From Stenopsyche tienmushanensis (Eukaryota; Arthropoda; Insecta; Trichoptera; Stenopsychidae), in the NCBI GenBank assembly GCA_008973525.1, contig WACJ01000250.1:310001-374000 (forward strand): a DNA stretch of 64,000 bases. The letters run 5' to 3'. Within the stretch, counting starts at the first letter, position 1, and every line of letters starts with the position of its first letter. Positions 22,497-35,760 of the stretch are shown piece after piece. The notes under the pieces were generated by a model. The model was not told where the DNA came from, ran no database searches, and saw nothing but the letters and a program-made list of their open reading frames with translations. Both the position numbers and the translations under genes were made by a program.

Positions 22497-25011
22497 AATG
22501 TTATTTTAAATATTCACATCCCCAGCACCAAGAATGTCGAAATCTATTTTGGAATGAATGTTCGGAGTGATAATTTTTCATTTGGCGTTCGATTAAATTT
22601 GAACGATAATCGGTTTTCACTCTCAACATATTTAAATGACTGCTTCGAACTATCAAAATCATATATGATGATTTTTATCAGTCATTTATGCATAAAAATT
22701 TCTCAGGGTTTTTGTTGGTTTTATTATGAAATATTAGGAGAAAATATTGTAAAAACTGAAAATAAAATGTTTGAAATTTTGACGAGATTATTGTTAATAT
22801 ATAATATTGTATTTGAATACAAAAAATTGATTTGTAGAAATTAAACATGTTCAATATAATTCCATTTGTCCGATTGATAACATGTCAAGATTTTTTTAAA
22901 TAAACAGTTAAATTAGGGAAGAGATTAGATAAATGATGATGACTTTTTTATTGAGTGTTCTGAGAATATTAAGTTTTGCAGATAACATTTAATTTTTTTA
23001 GAAAAAATATGCTTTACATTTGTTGATACCATATATTGGTAAATGATATAATCTTTATTTAGAAGATTTTATATTTCGTCAACAGCGAGAATTTTTTTAA
23101 ATAAGCTGTTTAAAAATTAAGGAATTTTGTAGAAAAATAATGGAAGATTGCATATATAAGAATATTGAAGGCTTATGCTAAATTAAAAAAATGTTAATTG
23201 CATTCCAAGGTCTTAAATTATAAAAGAACGAAAATAATAAGCTTTGCAAAAAGTCGTCCAGTTGCCGTTCGCTTAAGACCCGTGTTTAAAATATGGGGAG
23301 GCTCAGTACGAACAGTTGAAACACCCTTAACAGGAAAAAGGTTTCCACGAAGCGGCAATAAATTATTCTGTAAAAATTGTTTCTGGAGCGGCAAACATCC
23401 TTATTTCCCAATCGAATGCCACGCTATTAAAATGCATAATTGAATACAGATTCTTGCAGTCTTATTTTTGTGGATGAGGGCGAAAAAACGCTGTCTGGCG
23501 CAAAATTGCGGTAGGATTTTCTGAGAATCCCATCGCACAAAGAGTGGGATAAATATTGAAATCACATCCCGCGTTGACGATTCGTCGACTACACACGTCG
23601 TAAATTCGCAAGAATTTCAAGCCCAAAGAATTTCGCAGCACGTGTGTGGATGAAGCCTTGAACATAATCAGCGGCTTTTCATACGTTTTCTTCTCTGCTC
23701 GTCAAAAAAGCCCAGCATGTCTACATATGTCCTTAAAATTCAACCAAGTTTCCGATAAATTACCAAAACTTCTCCGAGACCGAAATTTTCTTCCTTCAAA
23801 TTTATCCCTTTGAGAATTATTGTCGAATGAAAAAACCCTTTGCAATTTTCCGTTTCGTCAAAGTCGGTCGAGAGGATCGATATATTTTTTTATGTGCGAC
23901 CGACTAAGTCGTGTGCCTTTGCTTTTTTTTTCGTGATTTTAGTAATAAATTACCATGCCATCTAATTTAGTGACTTTAGGGGGATGAAATAATATTTTAT
24001 GGCTGTTATTATTCCTGAAATAAATTGACGAATAAAGAATTCACGTCACACGTGATTTGTTAGTGACATGCGGCGTGGGAGCAAAGTGGAAAAGCTCCCG
24101 CAACTATATTTTTCACAGACGCGAAAGGAATTTCAATTTCTTGCGAAAACTAATCTAAATTTAAATTCAAATTAACGAAAGATGAATATCAATATTGTCT
24201 TCTGATTTTACTCGAACTTTGAAGCAATTATATCAATATATGATACATAATTCGTCTGATCAAATTAATGTATTAGAAATGCCTTTATATGCCTACATTA
24301 TACGATCTAATTGATCGTATAAAATTTATTATGTTAGTATAATTGAAAACCAAATAATTTTTGTACTTATTTAGTATCAATACACATTTAATTGAAGAAA
24401 TATTCTCCCAATTCTAAAATCGATTTAATTCAGATAAGGATTCAACATTTTTTAATTGGTGTTTTACAGTCATTTTTATGAATCCATAGATGACTATTTT
24501 CACTTAGTTTTCAAAATTTGGTCGCTAATCATACCACCCCTGAAGATTTTAATCTAAGATAATTGAGTTCGATCACTGAATCATTGCGTTCGTTTTATTG
24601 AATTTTGTAAAAAGGCTATTTAAACATTCAAAATACTTAACAGTATTTAGAGCAAAGTACTAATAAATATTAAAATGAGTCTCGAAAATTTTAGGAAATA
24701 GAACTCTAAAGTTCAAATTTCAATAATGACTTACTAATTGAATTAGATCCACACTAAATCATAAAAGCTTTAAACTTTAAGAAGCATAGTACAAGAATAA
24801 ATATAATTCATTTGAAAGATGCACAGAATGGATAGGCACTACATGAAATATACATGGTTAAAAAAGTTTCTAATAAATAAATGGATTGTTTAATTTTTAG
24901 GAAATCGGAAACATGAATATTTCTTTTCGATCGTCTCGGTCCAGATTTAGCCTGATTTTTTGTACCCGAAAAAGTTAATAATGAAGCGATTAATAGATTC
25001 AAAATTTAGCT
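22497..25011. other. Intronic DNA, less AT-rich between about 23240 and 24130
   Basis: The island at 23240-24130 has open frames on both strands (plus 23198-23443, minus 23462-23665) without recognisable composition. It contains a GC stem GGGAGC..GCTCCC at 24078-24101 and may be regulatory. A perfect 10-bp-arm hairpin lies at 24298-24322. The remainder is AT-rich. Confidence 0.4.
24298..24322. repeat. Perfect short inverted repeat
   Basis: TTATACGATC, a TAATT spacer, then GATCGTATAA: ten-base arms with a five-base loop. Confidence 0.5.
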
Positions 25012-25147
25012 TGTAGGTTAAGTGGTCGAATTAATAACTCAATTGTCATGGGTTCGAATTTACAGGAGGTGTATCTGACGACCACATTTTTAAAATTTAT
25101 ATTTACTATGAAAAACTATGTAATAATGGTTGGCAATAGTTCTATTA
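25012..25147 (+). repeat. tRNA-derived SINE family A, copy 3
   Basis: TTGTAGGTTAAGTGGTCGAA (box A-like), then ATGGGTTCGAATTTAC (box B, close to the tRNA consensus), then CCACATTTTTAAAATTTATA and TGAAAAACTATGTAATAATG before GTTGGCAATAGTTC. This copy keeps the best box B of the three. Confidence 0.65.
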
Positions 25148-28100
25148 TCGGTGTTCCGGATTCATCATGACAATACTTATTCTCATGTTTTAAGATCATC
25201 CAGTAATAAAATTGAAAAGTTTTATCCTCAATTATATTCATATTGGGTTTCTTCAAATGAATTGATTTTTTCTTTTGCATTTAGATGAATTCTAATTTGG
25301 AATTGCAAAAACAGAAGATAGGATTTAATAGCCATCAAATGTTAAGACTGCGCAGACTCTTCACAATGCAGCAAATGCTTTGGTAATTCATTGAAATAGT
25401 ATTGTGCATTTGTATGCCAAATAAGTGCCCACAAGAGGCTCATGGATGTACAATTAAATAAAGCCATGAGGATTATAAGTGGTACGTTAAAGACCATTCC
25501 ACTTTTGTGGCTCTCCATACTTGCCAATATCATTTCAGTTTAAAATGCTACCGTACAGCATCAAAGAGTCATAAAAATAAGTATCAAACCAACGATATTA
25601 TGCAAAATCAATTCTACAAATGTTTTCTGAGCAATGCAAGCAAAAACCATAACGAAGGCAGGTGGAATATATATTTTCTTGGATGCAATTATTACCACGT
25701 TGCTATTATTTAGGGTAGCAAGAATCACTCCCTAGTAAATAACAACTATGAATCACATCGACAGATGGTCATTTTACTCTCCCCTGGTTGAATTACAGTG
25801 TGGAACTAAATTACATGATATCGTATATACAGTAAAAAGCCTACCAGATTAATTATTTTTAAATATATTACTTTGTAGCTGTTAAGTCACTTTTAACAAC
25901 GGCTGCATATTTTACAATTAAGTAAGATGATCAAAAATATCAATGGTATGATTTGTAGTTGACACGTTAAAAATTAAGTTGTTTTTGCATCAGCTTTAGA
26001 TCTTATAAAATTTGATGGATATGACGAAATAATGTAGTTTGAAAGAACAAATATCGTCTTAAATATCAATTTAAGTTCATGATTCAATATTAACAATTAA
26101 TCAACAAGCAAAACTAATTTGATTGAATTGGAAATCATTCATAATTTGAATCAGTGAGTGGCTATTGAAAAGTGATATGTATTCATGGTCGAGAAGTGCA
26201 TTAAATTGATAGCACTTGGTCTGGTGAGCCTTTTATGTACTAGTTGAGTAAACTAAACAAATTATCGATCAGAAATTCGTTTATAAATCGTTGAAATATT
26301 ATAATAATTAAAATGAAGAAATTATGACAAAGAAAATTTTATAATGGTCTAAAATGATTAAAGATAAAATGAAAATTGTAATTAGATATTGCTTGCAAAT
26401 TAATTGAAAAATAAGAGCACGTTTTAATATATCAATATTAGGCAAAAAGAGCAATCAACTTTCATTTTAAGGATAGAATTTTAGTTTTAGATTCTACAAC
26501 GCAATGTTTGCTTTCTCAGAAATATTTCCATATTAATATTAACGCTATGGAAATATTTCTTAGAAATTGGATACAACGTTATATAGTAAAATTAAACTGA
26601 TAAAATTGAAATTCTGATAAGCAATCATCGCCTCATCCATTGTGTTGGATATATGTAATTAATACATAATCCCAATTTTATACGTACACAGTATTTATAA
26701 GTATAATATGATTCTGATACATTTTTGATTAAAATAGATCATGGATTTTGATTCCTTGACAAATTAAATTAAAATGGAACCGCAGGCTTTGAATAAGCTC
26801 AAAGCTTGCATTTCTATTATCTGGGGATGGTGGTTGCAGAGTTGATTGCATCCCGGGGGAAATTCTTGATATTAGGAGTCTCTGTTTTGCATATGTATCT
26901 AGTGTATAGGCATGTTTTCGCTAATTTAGTATTTCAAGAATGGCTCAAGGCAAATTCAACAGAAGCTATTTATCTGTGTACTGTATGTCTTGAATAGTTA
27001 AATTTGGCAAGTATGAATCTTTTTTGATCTCCTTTGAGATTTAGAAATACTTATCAGGGAGTAATGAGATCACTATATACTTTTGGAAACGGAAATCGAC
27101 ATAATGAGCATTTAAAATTAAAGTTTAACGGGGGCTGTATTTATGCTGAGAGTTTTACCACACCCGCAACCTTTCACCCACCGCTAATTGAAAACTTGAA
27201 GAAAACGAAGCGTGAGGTTATGTTAAAGTAGAAAAGTGTGGGGGTGGGAATGGAGGATAGGGCGAGAACGCCGAAGAAAAACTTTTAAATTGAATTCCAA
27301 CCGAAAATACAATCGCCTCGTAGTCCATTAGACGATACAGGAATTAATCAGTGAATATTCAAAGTTCGATCCCTTAAATATTCAAATCGTCGATATTATC
27401 ATAATCATCTTTGGCAACCTTGGCCAATTTGCTGCCTAGCTTTAAGCCTCATCTGCATAAGTATGTTTATGCGATTTACCATTATTTTAATGTTCGTTAA
27501 ATAAAGTTTTTAAATAAGCGAGCTTTCATGTTATGTATGTGTGTGTATATTTTTAACACCAAGGGTTAATTTTTTAGCCGTAGATTTTAAATCATGGCCT
27601 TAAAAATGGTAGTGATTAACCTACTGGGGTTGAAGCGGATATTGAAAGCGGCGGGAACTCTGCTCTCTAGTCTTTGTATAGGGTTGAACTGAATAGAAAT
27701 AAATTTAAATAAGCGAAAGGTTTAAGTTTGGAATTAAAAAGAGGTTTTGCAACAAAAATAAAATGTTTTCAATCAAAAAAAAATCCAAATCGATGTATTT
27801 GAATGATCTAAAGACTTAAAATATTTTCTGAGTGGATTCATCAAAATAATACCATTGCTACTGTTTTATTTATATATTCTGCATTTGAATTTGATAATGA
27901 TCCAATTTTTCGGAGATGGAAGTGATTAGATCGCACTTGTCTGTTATCAGGGCTGTGACCCAAATTTGAATAGCAACAGCCTTTGGCTAAGTCACGACTT
28001 CCCGAAATAATCACGCGATTCTAATGGCTAATTGCAAATATCGATAAGATGGAATACCGATAACGGTTTGGTCACAAGGCTAAACTGATTCCAATATGAT

Positions 28101-28250
28101 ATGGTATTCAAATTTTCGAATATAAACCGGATGAATAATTTTAATATTTTAATTTGGAGAATAGAAATGGAATATTTTTGCGTTATAAACGATATTTTAG
28201 TTGTTATAATACACGATGCAAATTAATATAATAATGATGAATTCAACTTA
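25148..28250. other. Intronic DNA next to dpr-like exon 1
   Basis: AT-rich. The openings at 25342-25533, 25507-25713, 26806-26997 and 27034-27231 lack splice context or recognisable motifs. ATGGAACCGCAGG at 26774 opens only 24 codons. Confidence 0.45.
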
Positions 28251-28251
28251 C

Positions 28252-28375
28252 ATTTTCTATGGTGTCTGGCATGGTCGTGCATTTTTATATCCAAATTTGC
28301 CATGGTTGTGACCACTAATGCTCCGGATATGGTCAGGACCAATGCAAGAGCGACAGAATTGACCAAACTGATCAT
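28252..28375 (-). CDS. dpr: Dpr-family protein, exon 1 (signal peptide)
   Basis: Reads from ATG 28375 down to the donor GTAAGT beginning at 28251: 41 codons plus one base (phase 1). MISLVNSVALALVLTISG begins a classical signal peptide with a VALALVLTI core, followed by ALVVTTMANLDIK and a His/Arg-rich end (MHDHARHHRK). The phase fits the linker exon at 4566-4906 exactly, continuing K-LHRW. The splice junction falls in a basic, histidine-rich stretch on both sides, which supports continuity. Dpr proteins enter the secretory pathway and are displayed on the cell surface. Assignment to the same gene rests on strand, phase and content across 23 kb. Confidence 0.8.
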
Positions 28376-28631
28376 ATTGTTCAGATGGTTCTCGGCACTA
28401 AGTCAGCATTCGATGTCACAATTTCGTCATCATTTGATTTTATTCTTATCTTTATTTTGAGTAAATTAGGTATCAAATAAAAATTCACATTTTTCTTCAT
28501 AAATTAATATTTTTAAAAAATCGATCAGTTAATCACTCCCACTAATATAATTCAAAATAGAACGCGCTCGAAGACTAAATATTAAATTCATCTTCCCTGC
28601 GTTGATTCCGACGAGCCGACGTAATCACGAC
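28376..28631 (-). promoter_or_regulatory. dpr: Probable 5' UTR of the dpr-like gene with an upstream ORF
   Basis: An acceptor-like TTTTTATTTTTGCAG|GTCGTG ends at 28632 on the minus strand, so the 5' UTR exon may start at 28631. Between it and the start codon is an ORF of 20 codons (ATG at 28591, TAA at 28529-28531, beginning MNLIFSLRARS). If transcribed, it would reduce initiation at the main start. The promoter would then lie further right, in the 28.6-64 kb part. Splice site and ORF are seen; transcription is inferred. Confidence 0.35.
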
Positions 28632-31600
28632 CTGCAAAAATAAAAATCATATTAACAATTTGTTTTTGGATCGTGATTGTATCACATTGTGGGCGTGATT
28701 CGATTCATAAATCCAAAATTGAAAGAAAATCAAATTTAAATCTACCCCTTTATTCTTTGAGTACGATCAAACACATAAGTCCAAAAATAGGGCGAAAAAA
28801 TTGCATTGATTTTGTATATCCATGGGTCAGCGAATATATTTTTTTCGATATTCGCGCAAATAAGCTGATTATCAAATATGAAAGGCTTTCTGGTAACCTT
28901 TTACAAAGGGCTTATATATAAGTATTTCATCATTTTCCCATTGACCAGACCCTGGCACAGCTCATTTATAAACATGAACTGAGTGATGTTTTGACCCTGA
29001 CATTAGATGGGGGGGCCTATTGAATGCTTTCCGAAACGGGCATTTCTGATAGATGGATAGGTCCCTCGAGATACCAATATCTCTGACCCTTACGCCCTTA
29101 TTCCGGATACATACATGGATATATGCTCTTTTGCGTATTTAATTATTATTTTTACGTCTAAAAATACGCCTTGTGTATGACGAAAGGTTAAAAGGCTCTT
29201 GGACCGGAGGATAATGAAATAATCCATGTGAATACTTAATTATTTCGCTTGGAACCCGATGAACGAGCATTAAATCAAGTTGAATTATTAAAATATTAAG
29301 TGCAGTGCTCATCTGTCGTTTGTGTTTCCGTGGAAAAGCCTGGTTATCCGACATTAACCCATAAATACAGATTCAGACGAGATTGTTGATGATGTAAATT
29401 CGCGAATCAAATGTTTAATGTATAACAATTTATAAAAAGTGATAAAATGCGTTGATTATCAATGTCTGACAACAAATGTTTTAAAAATAAATGGAGATCA
29501 TTGACATCTGATAAGGGGTAATAAGCATCTTAAGAAGAAGAAGGTGGTAATCATTTTTATTTTGGATGTTTTAGTCACCTTCTGACCAATATCAGAAATA
29601 GAAGCGAAGAATGTATAATATGAACTTGGATCGATCTTTGGGGTGAATATTTTACCCCCAGTAATCAGACCAATTTACTGTACAAAAAAGTCAAATAGCC
29701 ACTTCATATTGCTTGATAATTTTTTGTTGTTGTTGAAAAAATAGTATTATTTATCGATGCTCTCAATAAATGTTGAAGTTTGTTGTATTTCTAAATATTT
29801 ATGTAGCAAGAAAGCATTGCTAAAGTTAAAGATTGCCATATTCATTTGCTCTAAGAAGTTGTTGTACAATAAGGGGTTATACCCTTATATATACCCTTGT
29901 TAGAAAACTTTATTACAGTGGCACCCTCTTTTCTACTATGCATTAAAATTATTTATGCAGGTATAGATTGATGTTTCGTGCTTGTATTTTATAAATTATA
30001 AGATTTTGTATCCATTAGTAATATATTCAATTTAGTTTGTGCTCGTTATGTATCAACTATTGCTTAAATATACATCCTTATATTGTTTGTTAAGGTATTG
30101 TCATATAATATATTTTTAATACCAATGTATGCAATGATAGTATGAATCTAATACATTCAACTTTCTGTAGATATATAAGCTTAAAGCATTCTGTTGAGAG
30201 TAGATATTTAAAGTTGTTTGCCGTTAGCTAGAAAGCTTTCCACCTCAGCACTGTTAGTGTTTTAAATAATCATTATTTCTATGAAACTAAGTATATGTTC
30301 TCAACAACAGGCTAACAGCCTTATCAAAGTTTCAACTCAAATGTATAGTATCAGCTCTTAGGCAAAATTATGTTGGACTCATATCGGATGGGGGGTGATT
30401 TTGGAACATCGAAAATATAAGTGATGCTCTCAAGCGAAGAAAGAAGGAGATTAGTGGTGTTTTGGGCCGTTAAATAATTTCATATAAATAAATTTGTTTC
30501 AAATGCTCCCTTCCTGATATGTTAAATGTATTGAAAATGATTCAATTATTCGAGCGATTTATTTCGATTTCATCGTGTCTAGTGCAAAAAAAGGGTGACT
30601 AATGTGACGACATACAGGCAAATTCGCATCCTTCTGCATGTAGTGGATATTGTATTTCGTCTGCCTAAAATTGAGTAATAAACCATAGAGAGACGTCAAA
30701 AGTTGATTGCTTGAACATTTTTGAGTTTTTAAAGTCAGAAGATTGGTCATCTCCACAAAGGACGCAATTCAACGATGGACATATATATATTAAAACCGAT
30801 AAATTATAACACAACTCGAAACCGTTATTTCATGGGCTCTTTATATAATATATGTAGCCGAGAGGAAACATTTTCATTTATTTGAAGTGTTTCAGGGAAA
30901 GCCAAAACGGTGATGATCCCTTTAACGTTTAGACCTTCTAAGAAAATTATATATAAATATAATTTACGTAGTATAATGGAATTTACATTTGATGGAGCTA
31001 CAATTTATTTGAAGTTTAATAAAAAAATATTTTATTTGGTTATTTTTCCTCAAGTATTTATATATTAAACTGGGATAAAAATCAGACTTAAGTAAAAATG
31101 TTCATAGTATCATTAATTTACAATCAAATATATTAACATTTCTAATCGATTGTCTCAATCCATTCTATAACCAGATATTTTAAATCTAAAAAAAATCAAT
31201 ACTAAGAGGATAAAATCGGATCAGGTCGCTATGAATATTTGATTCACTATAATAGTTATATTTCGAATCCCCAAGAAATTTTCCTAGGGAGATCCGGATT
31301 AAGAATGTAATACAAAGTAATGGATTCCATGAAACCATTTATTGTTGAAGCTTAATATTCATATGACATAAATGGAGATCTTAAGCCCCGCAATAGAGAA
31401 TATTATATTAAAAAAGTATTAATTAAGCTTTATTTAGCTGGGGGATATGCTGTAATTTAATATCATAAGAGTACATAAACTAATGAATAAATTCAAGCAT
31501 TATTGAATTTATCACGTACCTTATTATTTGCCAATGTACTTATGTATAATATTATATATAATATTGATATTTATATTTAAAAAAATATATAATATTAAAA

Positions 31601-34600
31601 TTTTAGACGAGTATGAATATTAGCGAATTTTCGAACCTTTTGATTTTTAAATATGTGTTGCAATAAATGAAACACAGATGTCAATAGTACATTTTTTAAA
31701 TTGTTGGCATTTCATGTACTAATAAATCTAGATGTTTGTATAAATTTACTTGTTAATTATTGCAAATATAAATATATCAGACTTGATTATTCGTCGTTAG
31801 TAGTTTCATTAATTAAACTAATTTGAATAACGAAGCTTCAAGTCTATTCAACGATGTTTGCGGAGCATTGATATTCGTTATGTCCCAACGAAACTAGAGC
31901 CAGTTTGCTTTTCTCTTATTAAGTTATACATCAATTTAAGGCAGTCGAATATGCCTTGTTTATCCGGTGGGTATTTGCATTAAAATCGGCAAGTGTCAAG
32001 CCTTGTAAATGCGATAGAAACCGATTCTGAATGCTTTAAGTATTCATCGCATTCAGACATCGTTTCGGGTAGTAGTCGTCATTTGTCGTCAAGGGATCTA
32101 CTGTGGCCTCGCTAGGATATATTTTTCATCAAGTAAGTGGGATTAAGTAGAAACCTATGCCAAGGCTTATTGAAGATATGTCAGTGTGGGAATAATTTAC
32201 CGTACTCATCCAGTCGTGAGCGTTTCGGTCTTATTATGTTGATAATTAGAATTTTGTAACAATGGTACCCTCTTTTGGAGATGTAATAGAAGTTGACCTA
32301 GCGTGGACAGGTCGTTGAAGAGTCGTTAAAGAGGATTAATCTGGAAGATTTACGTAACATTCTGTTGATATAATCCCATAGTTATAATTCACAATGAAAC
32401 AATATTTTTAATTAAATTAATATTGCCATAACGATGATAAACAGAACGCATATAGTTACGTTGATAATTGTTGTTCTGAAATGATAATAAAGCGGGAAGG
32501 TAATATATTATTGAATTTTAAGAAACCATCTTCGTAATTATGGTTAGTCGACTCAATTCCAATTCAATAAACGTTATAATAAAACATTAAACAGCTTACT
32601 TGAAGTCATTTAAAGAAAAATTGATTTTAATACGCGTTCAATAGACACATGTATTATGGTAAAATTTCCTTCTAACAAACCTAATAAACAACCCTTCAAA
32701 TAAATAGTTAATCATGTCAGTATTCAGTTGATGTGACGTTGAAGTCTCTTCGTTGTTACGCACAACTAAATTGACAAGATTCAACCGACAGGCTAAAATT
32801 TAGGTTGATATTGATACAAATTATCTATGCAAAACAATTTATATTTTGGGAAAGTATGAAGAATTAATTTTAAATATATATGCATAAACTCCTTTCGTAT
32901 TATTACTGATGTTATGCTTTTGGGAACACACAAAAAAATCTTTTTTAATTTTGAACTTTGGACGGATTTTGGTCAATGAGAGCTAAGGGAATTTCAATCA
33001 TATTACCTAAATAATTAGTAGCATTCACGTGGACTTGGTTAATCTAGAAACAGAAATTAGAAGAAACATAGGACTTTTACAGAAAGTATGAAAAGCAAAA
33101 AGAAGTAGAGAAAAATAAAAAGTTAAGAACTTCAGCTTAATCAAAACGTATGTTCGAAAGATTAATACAGATATGATCGACTCAAAGCTACCTTTACAAA
33201 ATTGATGTCTCGAATTTTGAAACAGGGTTGTATTTAAATCTAATAAGGTTTCGTAGACAAATAATTGCTCATTGGCAAATTTAACCATAATAAAAAAATT
33301 AAAATACATTATGATTTTTTTTTCAATTATTTCGGAAAAATAGCCGTCTTTTTGTGTTTTTCAGCCTCTAAAATTTTTTAAATGTTAAATTTGTATTAAT
33401 TTTGTACAGATCATTTTGTAACAATATTTATTTCATAATAATTTTACATAGAACAATTGCTACAGCAAGAATAAAGACAAAATATACATATGAGAAGTAT
33501 CTTTAGCTGTGCTATATTCAGTGGTAAAGCCTTTAAAACGCGGCTAGTAGTATTGAGTATTTTGTTGATGATTTAAATTTAGAAGAATCTTGAAGATCAA
33601 TAACCATTTGATAAAATAAAGTTGAAAACAACATCAATAATGAATTGCTTGAGCTGATAAACAAGGAATTGCAATGGAAAATACAAAAAGCTTAATGGAT
33701 CTAAAGGAGCGTAACATTTTGTACTTCTAGCACTTCTAAGTTATAATCATTATGTATTGAAAATTAATAATAAGTTTTGTTGTGTTTTTGCTTAAACTTT
33801 TTCGACCATTATCATGATTTGAATAAATATATTTGAATTTGCTTCTGTATGGCCTCTATCCATCTGTCATCCATTTGCCCTGTCACATCTACTTTATATC
33901 ATTTTTAAGTTTTGCTATTCTTAGTGTCATGATCATAACAGATTTTAAAATAAGCTTTGTTGACATTTTTGGTGTAGTTAAAACGTTTTAAATCAGTGTG
34001 ATAAATCGAAAATATATGTTATGTATTCATTATCGATCGATAATGACTGAATAAATATATCTAGTACACATGTGTGGCGATGGCTAAAAGCCAATCAGGC
34101 TCTGGACAATAGCCCGTGTAAATTATTTTAAACCACCAAATTCAATAATATCATTATGGCGATTCTGACCATCGGTTGGCACAGCTTTCAGAAAAGCCCG
34201 AATGCAACATTTGTGAAATAAGCACAAATCGAAGCGGAAGGACAAAATTGCCGACAGAAATTTTCCATTTGCTATAAAAAATGTGGGAATGGAAAATTGT
34301 TTCGGAGGTGAGCTTAGTGAAAATTGAAAAGTGGCGCATACAAAGCGGATAAAATATGGCGAAATTAAGATGTTTATCACATTCAGGTTGAGAGTTCGAC
34401 ATCGCATTGAAAAGCCCCTAAGAAAAATCGCGTGCGTCAAGAAAATTCGTCAATCCGATAGGAAATCCTAGTAAGAGCACTTGTTGCCTGCGATTTCGTA
34501 GTATTTAAGGGTCACGAATTGGCTTTCATAAGCCCTTTGTGGAGCTGAAGAATAAACCAGCGGGCCATCGATGAAAGGTGGCGATATACTTAATGGCCAA

Positions 34601-35630
34601 ATTAGATGGATCTCCCCGCCACATCTCCGTTTGATAAGTAATAAATTCTTGTTAAATTAGGCTCGTGGCGGAAGCGTTAAGGTATGATGGTCCAAAAACA
34701 TGTTTTATGATGATGAAATTATTTTCACCCGGCCAGTTAGGCGTAATTGAGTATGAGGTATTAAGTGACATGCGAGTCGGAGGAATAACTTTATGGGAAG
34801 GAATTATGGGGTTAATGAAGTTAACGGTGATGTCATCGTTAAAAGGATGAAACGAGTTAGGGAAAGTGCTTGATTAATAATACTTTGAAATTTTAGAATT
34901 TTGTAAACATACGTGTCGACGGCCGATAACGACGTCTGCATTAACAAATTGCGCAAACAACTGCTGGTAATGGAGGACCCTTGAATATCTTTCGGAAATA
35001 CACATGATATATTATATTTCCTGAATATTATAAGTTTAATCAACTCACAACGTACAATATAGAAATCTTATACACCGTATTAATATATGCTGGCAGATAA
35101 ATCAATTATGGAAATTGATGATCAGTATGCATTGAGAATATGTTCTTTTAGAGAAAAGTGGATTTATTTCCATCGTATATGATTTAATTATGATATTCAT
35201 GGGTTATATGAATGATAAAGGTCATATAAAATAGACTAAAATATTAAAATAATTTTGATTATGATTAAATAATAGTGTCTTGTTCTATATATCAGAAACG
35301 AGCATGGGTATTTTTTAACTCTATTAATATACATGAATGAATTATTCACCATAAAATACTTATTTTAATATTGCTTCACCTTAGTATGTATGCTCATTGC
35401 TTTGGAATGGTATAGTTAATTAACTATGAATGTTTGAAACATTGAACATTCTTCATTTAATATACCCAGTAGGCCTGCTAATAGACATATGTGGTAGTTA
35501 AATAGATTATGTAAAAACATATTCAATATTAAAATTTTAAAATATCGTTTTTTAAATATATTATGAGAATTGAAAGTAAGCCATTATAAAGTACTATATT
35601 TTTTGCTAGACAAGATTTTTTTGTTCCAAA
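28632..35630. other. Upstream non-coding DNA
   Basis: Intergenic DNA or a 5' intron. AT-rich. Less AT-rich patches are at 28930-29350 and 31860-32340. The 34120-34640 patch has minus-strand openings of 105 and 82 codons in different frames, which I regard as chance. A GTTGTTGTTGAAAAA-containing segment at 29724-29790 has a diverged relative at 40467-40530. No gene supported. Confidence 0.45.
34028..34045. repeat. Perfect 18-bp palindrome
   Basis: CATTATCGATCGATAATG is its own reverse complement. It contains two overlapping ATCGAT sites (DREF/BEAF-type motif ATCGAT is known in flies). Confidence 0.6.
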
Positions 35631-35632
35631 TA

Positions 35633-35760
35633 CAGAATGCGACTAGGAAACTACCTTATTTTAAAAATGAATAACACAAACTGTATAAGAGATATAGATT
35701 AATTATTATTTTCATATTACAGAGAGATAGTTTAGAGATAGTCGAGTGTTGAAGCTTCTC
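35633..35760 (+). mobile_element. Mariner-like MITE, truncated copy
   Basis: After TA (35631-35632) it reads CAGAATGCGACTAGGAAACT, then ACCTTATTTTAAAAATGAAT and AACACAAACTGTATAAGAGA. This matches the left end of the element at 38875-39205 for about 75 bp and then more loosely (ATTACAGAGAGATA). A right end is not apparent. Confidence 0.55.

Larger units (their letters stand above)
4907..28251. other. Intron 1 of the dpr-like gene, 23.3 kb, with a nested gene
   Basis: Runs from the minus-strand donor GTAAGT next to exon 1 (28252) to the TTTTCAG acceptor next to exon 2 (4906). The phase-1 match between the exons supports the join. Large first introns are typical of insect neuronal Ig-superfamily genes and often hold regulatory DNA. 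This one contains an SVWC gene on the opposite strand, SINE copies, unassigned exon-like ORFs and a long hairpin, all listed separately. An alternative is that exon 1 belongs to a different gene; phase, strand and signal-peptide content argue against that. Confidence 0.75.

Noticed and set aside
22389..22844. 151-codon plus-strand ORF, the longest in the window
   Set aside because: Its less AT-rich 5' part coincides with the hairpin at 22388-22496, and the remainder is Asn/Phe/Ile-rich, as expected of AT-rich chance frames. No domain and no splice context.
29139..29354. 71-codon minus-strand ORF upstream of the dpr-like gene
   Set aside because: No motif, no splice context, and typical length for chance openings in this window.
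34123..34440. Two overlapping minus-strand ORFs (105 and 82 codons)
   Set aside because: They lie in different frames over the same DNA, with no domain, no splice signals and no start context.
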